Assembly: GCA_016839875.1 (NCBI GenBank)
Contig: JAEOTK010000308.1
Location: forward strand, 1 to 10,874
DNA from: Candidatus Heimdallarchaeota archaeon
Lineage (GTDB): Archaea; Asgardarchaeota; Heimdallarchaeia; Heimdallarchaeales; Heimdallarchaeaceae
Reading direction: 5' to 3'
Length of the DNA: 10,874 bases
Part shown: positions 6,538-10,874 of the stretch, in pieces
Numbering within the stretch: the stretch's first letter is position 1
Layout of the letters: each line of letters begins with the position of its first letter
Program-made: the position numbers and the translations under genes
Notes under the pieces: model-generated
Database searches by the model: none
Seen by the model: the letters and a program-made list of their open reading frames with translations, nothing else
What the model was told of the DNA's origin: nothing

Positions 6538-6544
6538 GGTGGAG
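6538..6544 (+). promoter_or_regulatory. Shine-Dalgarno site GGTGGAG deciding a TTG start
   Basis: GGTGGAG is followed by AAAT and then TTG at 6549-6551, aligned with the TTG starts of units 1 and 4. Confidence 0.65.
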
Positions 6545-6548
6545 AAAT

Positions 6549-8342
6549 TTGAAAACAATAAAGAAATTTTTTAAATTCATATTTATCATTATTTTGCTTT
6601 TTTCTCTAACGACACCATGTTTTTTTCAATCAACTGCTTTGATTAATAACAACTCTAATATTTTTCTTCCGAAAGCTAATGATTCTTGGTTTTGGTCAGA
6701 TTATGAATTAATATCTGATTCCAGTACAGATTGGGCTTATTTCCCCAGAATAGCAGTTGATCTAGAAAACAATGTTCACATAGTATGGTACGATACTACT
6801 TCTAATTTACTTGGATCTGGTGCAGATATCGATATTTTTTACAGATCTTATGATTCTTCGATTGAAACTTGGTCTCCTCTTGAATTGGTTTCGACAGAAA
6901 GTACTAGTTCTTCTTTTTATCCTGACATAGCCGTTGATATCTTAGGAAACGTTCATGTTATCTGGCAGGATTTTACAGATTATCTCAGTGCTGATATAGA
7001 TGCAGATGTGTTCTACAAGAAGAGGACTGCTTCGGGAGTATGGACTACTACAGAAGTTGTTTCAACTGAAAGCACACAATCCGTTCAATATCTGACAATT
7101 GATACTGATGTAAATGAAAATGTCTATGTCTCATGGTCAGATCCTACAGATATTCTAGGAGCTGATGCAGATAATGATATCTTTCTTAGAATCTACAATA
7201 GTAGCTCTTCAGTTTGGTTAACAACACAATTAGTTTCTTTTGAAAGCACTGTTCCAAGTGCTGATTCAGAAATTAAAGTTGATTCAAATTCTGGAGAAGT
7301 TCATATTGTTTGGGAAGATGCTGCAGTTTTACTTGAAAGCGATGGTGATTGGGATATCTTCTATCGCAGCTGGAATATTTACTCTTCATCTTTTTCAAAT
7401 CTTGAATTAGTGAGTACTGGAAGTTTAATGGATTCAAGTAATCCTTGTCTTTTTTCATCTCAAAATGGAGATGTACATGTTCTTTGGGACGATAGTACAC
7501 CATATCCTGGTAGTGGTTCAGATAGAGATGTAATCTATAAGAAATTGGATTCTTCATTAAATTATTGGACAACAGAAGAAGTAGTTTCAGCAGAAAGTAC
7601 TTCTACAGCTTATCATTCATCTATATGTTGTGATAAGAATAATTTCGTTTTTGTTGCATGGTACGATTATACTGATTATTTAGTTGTGGATACAGACTTT
7701 GATATCGTCTTCAAATTTAAAGATTCATTCACTAATAAATGGTCATCAATCAATGTTCTATCTGACAGAAGCGATGAAATTGCAGTTTCTCCGGATATAG
7801 CAGTTGATAGTTCTGGTTATATATCCTGTGTCTGGCATGACGATTCTGACATAATCCAATATGATGCAGATCCAGATGTATATTACAAGAAGTTTGCTGG
7901 CTCTCCTTCTACTCCAACATTAGCCAATATTTACCCAAATCCTACCTCAAAAGGTAATGTGTCTCTGAATTGGAGTGAAATATACAGTGCAGTAGATTAT
8001 CTTGTCTTTCGTGATACGTCTTACATCTGGTCTGTCTCTGAAATTGATCCGTTAGCTGTTGTAACAGAGGCTTCTTTTACAGATTTAATAAACGAAACTG
8101 GTGTTTATTACTATGTTATCTATGCTCGAAATGAATATGGAAGCAGTAATCCATCAAATGTTGTATATATCGAAATTATAGAAGAGTCTGAAACTAAATT
8201 ATTTGCGTCTCTAAGCTTAGCAGAGATTCTTATAATGGCTGGTGTTGTTCTAGGACTGCAGATTATTGTTTCCGTTATTACTTATTCTCTCGGAAGAAGT
8301 TCATCTCAAGCAAAGAAAGGTTCGTCAAAACGTAAAAAATAA
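6549..8342 (+). CDS. Surface seven-bladed beta-propeller / FN3-like protein with C-terminal membrane anchor (unit 3)
   Basis: This 597-residue protein starts at TTG 6549. The frame is open back to 6462, but that extension (29 residues) lies across the promoter box and is rejected. The signal peptide LKTIKKFFKFIFIIILLFSL ends near TTPC, with Cys24 in the same place as in units 1 and 4. The propeller spans DSWFWSDYELI (45-55) to FAG (449-451) with seven blades. Blade 2 has lost the KKKNAGGSWT of its siblings (KKRTASGVWT), while blade 7 keeps SCVW. The acidic loops include GADIDIFYR, SADIDADVFYK and GADADNDIFLR. The FN3-like domain (about 452-548) has SLNW, VFRDTSYIWSV and NETGVYYYVIYARNEYG. The membrane segment LFASLSLAEILIMAGVVLGL and the tail ending SSKRKK follow. 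Predicted outward-facing single-pass protein. Likely role is surface recognition or adhesion, by architecture only. Confidence 0.85.
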   Translation: MKTIKKFFKFIFIIILLFSLTTPCFFQSTALINNNSNIFLPKANDSWFWSDYELISDSSTDWAYFPRIAVDLENNVHIVWYDTTSNLLGSGADIDIFYRSYDSSIETWSPLELVSTESTSSSFYPDIAVDILGNVHVIWQDFTDYLSADIDADVFYKKRTASGVWTTTEVVSTESTQSVQYLTIDTDVNENVYVSWSDPTDILGADADNDIFLRIYNSSSSVWLTTQLVSFESTVPSADSEIKVDSNSGEVHIVWEDAAVLLESDGDWDIFYRSWNIYSSSFSNLELVSTGSLMDSSNPCLFSSQNGDVHVLWDDSTPYPGSGSDRDVIYKKLDSSLNYWTTEEVVSAESTSTAYHSSICCDKNNFVFVAWYDYTDYLVVDTDFDIVFKFKDSFTNKWSSINVLSDRSDEIAVSPDIAVDSSGYISCVWHDDSDIIQYDADPDVYYKKFAGSPSTPTLANIYPNPTSKGNVSLNWSEIYSAVDYLVFRDTSYIWSVSEIDPLAVVTEASFTDLINETGVYYYVIYARNEYGSSNPSNVVYIEIIEESETKLFASLSLAEILIMAGVVLGLQIIVSVITYSLGRSSSQAKKGSSKRKK

Positions 8343-8347
8343 TCTCA

Positions 8348-8363
8348 TTTTTTCTTTTTTTTT
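8348..8363 (+). terminator. T-rich terminator after unit 3
   Basis: TTTTTTC followed by nine T residues begins 5 nt after the stop codon. This is the strongest T tract in the window. Confidence 0.6.
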
Positions 8364-8435
8364 GTAAGAAAATTAGAATTTTAACTAAATTGTCTATATT
8401 AATCAGGTCTTTTTTTTAGTTCATATGTCATCTTT

Positions 8436-8450
8436 AGATAAGATTTATAG
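8436..8450 (+). promoter_or_regulatory. Promoter box (GATAAGATTTATAG) of the fourth propeller gene
   Basis: TATA box TTTATA at 8444-8449, 43 nt before the TTG start, the same distance as in unit 1. An ATG at 8457 lies only 8 nt after the box, too close to be in the transcript. Confidence 0.7.
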
Positions 8451-8474
8451 TCTCAAATGAGAAACCATTCAGCT

Positions 8475-8479
8475 GGTGA
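8475..8479 (+). promoter_or_regulatory. Shine-Dalgarno site GGTGA deciding a TTG start
   Basis: GGTGA, a 7-nt spacer, then TTG at 8487-8489, identical in layout to unit 1. Confidence 0.7.
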
Positions 8480-8486
8480 ATTAAAT

Positions 8487-10274
8487 TTGAAAACAATAGA
8501 AAAATCCCGAAAATTAATTCTAACTGTTTTAATATCTTTATTCTTAGTTACCTCTTGTTGTTTTAAACCGATAGCTTTAATCGATAATGACACTCATCAA
8601 ATTTTTCCTAATGCAAATTCTTCTTGGTTCTGGTCAAATTATGAGGTTGTATCAGAAACAAGTACAGGTAATGCATATATCCCTAAAATTGCGATAGATT
8701 CAGAGGATAACATACATGTTGTATGGTATGATAATACTGCTGATTTACTTAGCTCTGGTAGTGATGCCGATATATTTTATAAATCATTTAACTCAGCAAC
8801 TGAAACTTGGACTTCTCTTGAGTTAGTTTCTTCAGAAAGCACAGCAGCATCGTATAATCCTGTTATTGCAGTGGATACTGAGAATAATGTACATGTTGCT
8901 TGGGCAGATTATACTGATTATTTAGGTTCAGATATTGATCGAGATGTTTTTTATAAAAAGAAAAATGCTGGCGGTTCATGGACTATCACTTCTGTAATTT
9001 CAACAGATAGTACTTTAACTGTACATGAAGATGTAGATATCTGTGCTGATCTAAACAACAATGTATATATTTCGTGGTCTGATCCAACAGATATACTTGG
9101 TGCAGATACGGATAACGACATTTTTATTAAATACTTTAACAATACTGCTTCTACTTGGGCCCCCATTACATTGATCTCAACAGAGAGTATAGCGAGTGCT
9201 TATAAACCTCAATTCGTTGCTGATTCTCTCACTGGTGATATTCATTTTGTTTGGTATGATTACACAGACATTTTGTCCGCTGACACTGACGGTGATATCT
9301 TCTATAGAAAATGGAATGTTTTTGATTCATCCTTATCAGATCTTGAACTCGTTAATTCCTTTAGTACCTTAAATGCTTATGACCCCCAAATTGCATTAGA
9401 TTCAGATAATAATATTCATGTCGTGTGGGGTGATTATACAGATTACTTAGATTCTGGAATAAATCTGGATTTGTTCTATAGGAAGCTCCTTACCTCCTCT
9501 AATTCTTGGGGTCATGTTGAGGTTGTTTCAAGTGAGAGTCGATTTAATACTAATCATCCAGATTTAATCGTAGACGACAATGGGTGTATTTTCGTTGCAT
9601 GGTATGATCCAACTGAATACGGAGGTGCGGGTCCGGATCAGGATGTCTTCTTTAAGTATAAGGACCCAAATTCAAATCAGTGGTCTATGACAGATGTTGT
9701 GACAGTTGAGAGTAATGACCTTTCACATGTTCCAGAAATGGCATTAGATTCACAAGGTTTCGTTTCTTGTGTCTGGACAGAAGAAGATAACCTTGGTAGT
9801 GCAGGTCTTGATCCTGATATATTCTACCGCAAATTTGCAGGTACTCCTTCCATACCTGTTCTCTCTCCTATTCTGCCCAATCCTTCATCTATTGGCAATA
9901 TCTCTCTACATTGGAATAAAATTCATAGTGCAGAAGAATATTCGATTTATCGTGATACTTCATTCTTCTGGTCAATCTCAGGTATGGAACCTCTAACAAC
10001 TACTACAGATACTTCATTCACCAATACAGTAAATGATACTGGTGTTTATTACTATGCAATCCTTGCTTCAAATGAATACGGAAGTGGAGGAATTTCAAAC
10101 GTTGAGGATGTAGAAATTATTGAAAAACCTCGTTTATTCGCATCTTTAAGCTTAACAGAGATACTCATAATGGCTGGTGCGATTCTTGGTTTACAAATAA
10201 TAGTCGCAGTTCTTACTTACTCATTGGCAAGAAGTGGTATCTCAAAAGGTACTTCTTCAAAACGAAAGAAATAA
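8487..10274 (+). CDS. Surface seven-bladed beta-propeller / FN3-like protein with C-terminal membrane anchor (unit 4)
   Basis: This 595-residue protein starts at TTG 8487. The signal peptide is LKTIEKSRKLILTVLISLFL followed by VTSCCF, with Cys24 and Cys25; VTSC is close to a lipobox but this is not conclusive. The propeller runs from SWFWSNYEVV (46-55) to FAG (450-452) in seven blades. Blade 2 carries KKKNAGGSWT, and blade 7 has SCVW. Acidic loops include GSDIDRDVF, GADTDNDIF and SADTDGDIFYR, the last being the closest to a classical DxDxDG calcium loop. The FN3-like domain (about 453-546) has SLHW, IYRDTSFFWSI and NDTGVYYYAILASNEYG. RLFASLSLTEILIMAG, the membrane helix and a tail ending SSKRKK follow. 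Predicted topology is outside domain, one pass, basic tail inside. It has its own promoter and terminator. It is followed by an epimerase-like gene in the same direction, probably separately transcribed. The ligand is unknown. Confidence 0.85.
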   Translation: MKTIEKSRKLILTVLISLFLVTSCCFKPIALIDNDTHQIFPNANSSWFWSNYEVVSETSTGNAYIPKIAIDSEDNIHVVWYDNTADLLSSGSDADIFYKSFNSATETWTSLELVSSESTAASYNPVIAVDTENNVHVAWADYTDYLGSDIDRDVFYKKKNAGGSWTITSVISTDSTLTVHEDVDICADLNNNVYISWSDPTDILGADTDNDIFIKYFNNTASTWAPITLISTESIASAYKPQFVADSLTGDIHFVWYDYTDILSADTDGDIFYRKWNVFDSSLSDLELVNSFSTLNAYDPQIALDSDNNIHVVWGDYTDYLDSGINLDLFYRKLLTSSNSWGHVEVVSSESRFNTNHPDLIVDDNGCIFVAWYDPTEYGGAGPDQDVFFKYKDPNSNQWSMTDVVTVESNDLSHVPEMALDSQGFVSCVWTEEDNLGSAGLDPDIFYRKFAGTPSIPVLSPILPNPSSIGNISLHWNKIHSAEEYSIYRDTSFFWSISGMEPLTTTTDTSFTNTVNDTGVYYYAILASNEYGSGGISNVEDVEIIEKPRLFASLSLTEILIMAGAILGLQIIVAVLTYSLARSGISKGTSSKRKK

Positions 10275-10309
10275 TCTTTCTTTTTTCTTTTTCCTTTCTT
10301 TTAAGAAAG
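10275..10309 (+). terminator. T-rich terminator after unit 4
   Basis: Long pyrimidine tract (10275-10302) with several T runs, ending in an inverted repeat CTTTCTT-TT-AAGAAAG (10294-10309). The T runs alone would suffice in archaea. Confidence 0.55.
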
Positions 10310-10310
10310 C

Positions 10311-10326
10311 TTTAATTAATAATATT
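10311..10326 (+). promoter_or_regulatory. Probable TATA region of the epimerase-like gene
   Basis: TTTAATTAATAATATT ends 12 nt before the GTG at 10339. A box at its left edge would place initiation at about the GTG, giving a leaderless mRNA. This agrees with the absence of a Shine-Dalgarno site. It lacks the GATAAG element of the propeller promoters. Confidence 0.4.
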
Positions 10327-10338
10327 CTAACTCTATGT

Positions 10339-10874
10339 GTGAATGTTCTTCTAACTGGTGCGTTTGGCAATCTAGGACACAGTACATTAAAGTATTTAGC
10401 CAAAGCAAATCATTGTGTAACCTGTTTCGATTTACTCACAAATAAAAATCTGAAGCTCGCTAAAAAATTACTCAAATCGTATGATTTCAAAACTGTTTTT
10501 GGGAATATTCTAGATGCTGCTATTATCACTAAAATAGTAAAAAAACAGGATTGTATAATACATTTAGCTGGTATAGTTCCTCCTTTGACAGAGAAAAAAC
10601 CTGATCTTGCTTTTCGGATAAATGTTGAAGGAACAAAGATTCTTCTTGATGAAGCCAAAAAACAGAAGAAACTTCCTAAGATAATCTTTCCTAGTTCGAT
10701 TTCGATTTATGGCCCTCAACCTCCTAATCTACCTCCTCGAACAGCTCAACATCCGATTAATCCCTCTGATGTTTATACAAAGACAAAAGCTGAAGCAGAA
10801 AAAATCATACAAGAGAGTGGATTACCTTGGACTATTTTTAGAACCACTGCTGTTCCTTCACTTTCCTTAAAAGA
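10339..10874 (+). CDS. Extended SDR: NAD-dependent epimerase/dehydratase family protein (5' part; 3' end outside window)
   Basis: The first 178 residues are present. The Rossmann NAD(P)-binding motif TGAFGNLG (6-13) opens the protein, with an Asp at 31 after beta2 that favours NAD-type binding. Further extended-SDR marks follow in order: FGNILD (54-59, the G-D-x-x-D-like adenine-ring site), HLAG (75-78), INVEGT (94-99), SSISIYG (119-125), and the catalytic YTKTK (Tyr146, Lys150 of YxxxK). PWTIFRTTAVP is the usual strand near the substrate region. The family acts on nucleotide sugars or related substrates; which one cannot be told from this half. A GTG start fits because the Rossmann strand begins at residue 2 (VNVLLTGA). 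No better in-frame start lies nearby. It is in the same direction as the propeller array, 64 nt downstream, but has its own TATA region. A role in sugars for surface glycosylation is speculation from position. Confidence 0.92.
   Translation, partial: MNVLLTGAFGNLGHSTLKYLAKANHCVTCFDLLTNKNLKLAKKLLKSYDFKTVFGNILDAAIITKIVKKQDCIIHLAGIVPPLTEKKPDLAFRINVEGTKILLDEAKKQKKLPKIIFPSSISIYGPQPPNLPPRTAQHPINPSDVYTKTKAEAEKIIQESGLPWTIFRTTAVPSLSLK

Larger units (their letters stand above)
2642..10302 (+). repeat. Tandem array of four paralogous surface-protein genes with their promoters and terminators
   Basis: Four units repeat head to tail, each made of promoter box, GGTG-type Shine-Dalgarno site, a gene of about 1.79 kb and a T-rich tract. 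Measured from the GATAAG box (2643, 4563, 6500, 8437) the pitch is 1920, 1937 and 1937 bp. Proteins align end to end with nearly constant domain boundaries. Units 1, 3 and 4 share a TTG start and an N-terminal signal with Cys24. Unit 2 differs at the N-terminus. The units have diverged in DNA sequence, so the duplications are not very recent. Confidence 0.9.

Noticed and set aside
6462..6548. Open extension of unit 3 upstream of TTG 6549
   Set aside because: It reads through the conserved promoter box and the region before the expected transcript start.
10410..10658. Minus-strand open frame opposite the epimerase-like gene
   Set aside because: The plus strand carries a full set of SDR motifs over the same bases.
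1..10874. CRISPR arrays, tRNA or rRNA genes, insertion sequences
   Set aside because: I saw no short spaced direct repeats, cloverleaf, rRNA core sequence, transposase or terminal inverted repeats. The only large repeat is the gene array.

Overview
This AT-rich window (roughly two-thirds A+T by eye) reads as archaeal. Genes are preceded by TATA-like boxes about 40-50 nt before the start. Shine-Dalgarno sites are GGTGA or GGAGGT, matching the archaeal 16S 3' end. Genes end in pyrimidine/T-rich tracts, and the envelope proteins have the layout signal peptide, extracellular beta domains, one C-terminal membrane helix, short basic tail. An Asgard (Heimdallarchaeia-like) archaeon is my guess from style only; no marker gene here proves it.

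Left part (1-2519). A plus-strand gene ends at 80. Facing it is a minus-strand, probably co-transcribed cluster: a TIGR04076-type small Cys-rich protein (2519-2205), then three genes made of NTF2-like / lumazine-binding-like modules: one with one module (2165-1773), one with two (1749-916), and a second two-module gene (about 904-137). The last looks damaged. An in-frame TGA at 137-139 replaces a conserved Leu codon, and its family C-terminus continues in frame to a TAG at 77-79. The well-placed Shine-Dalgarno site points to an ATA rather than an ATG.

Middle (2520-2692). A divergent promoter region holds TATA-like boxes for both directions and a small dyad.

Right part (2693-10274). Four tandem, same-strand paralogues of 593-598 residues lie at a pitch of 1920, 1937 and 1937 bp. 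Each has its own near-identical promoter box, a GGTG-type Shine-Dalgarno site and a T-rich terminator. Each encodes a signal peptide, seven repeats of about 58 residues that read as a seven-bladed beta-propeller, a fibronectin type III-like domain, one membrane helix and an S/K/R-rich cytoplasmic tail. Three of the four start at a TTG that conventional ATG-first calling would miss. The array looks like an expanded family of surface display or adhesion proteins. Their ligand is unknown, and this is the most interesting content of the window.

Right end (10339-10874). The 5' part of an extended short-chain dehydrogenase (NAD-dependent epimerase/dehydratase) gene, probably leaderless with a GTG start, runs off the window. 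The link to the surface proteins is only positional; sugar-nucleotide chemistry for surface glycosylation is possible but unproven.
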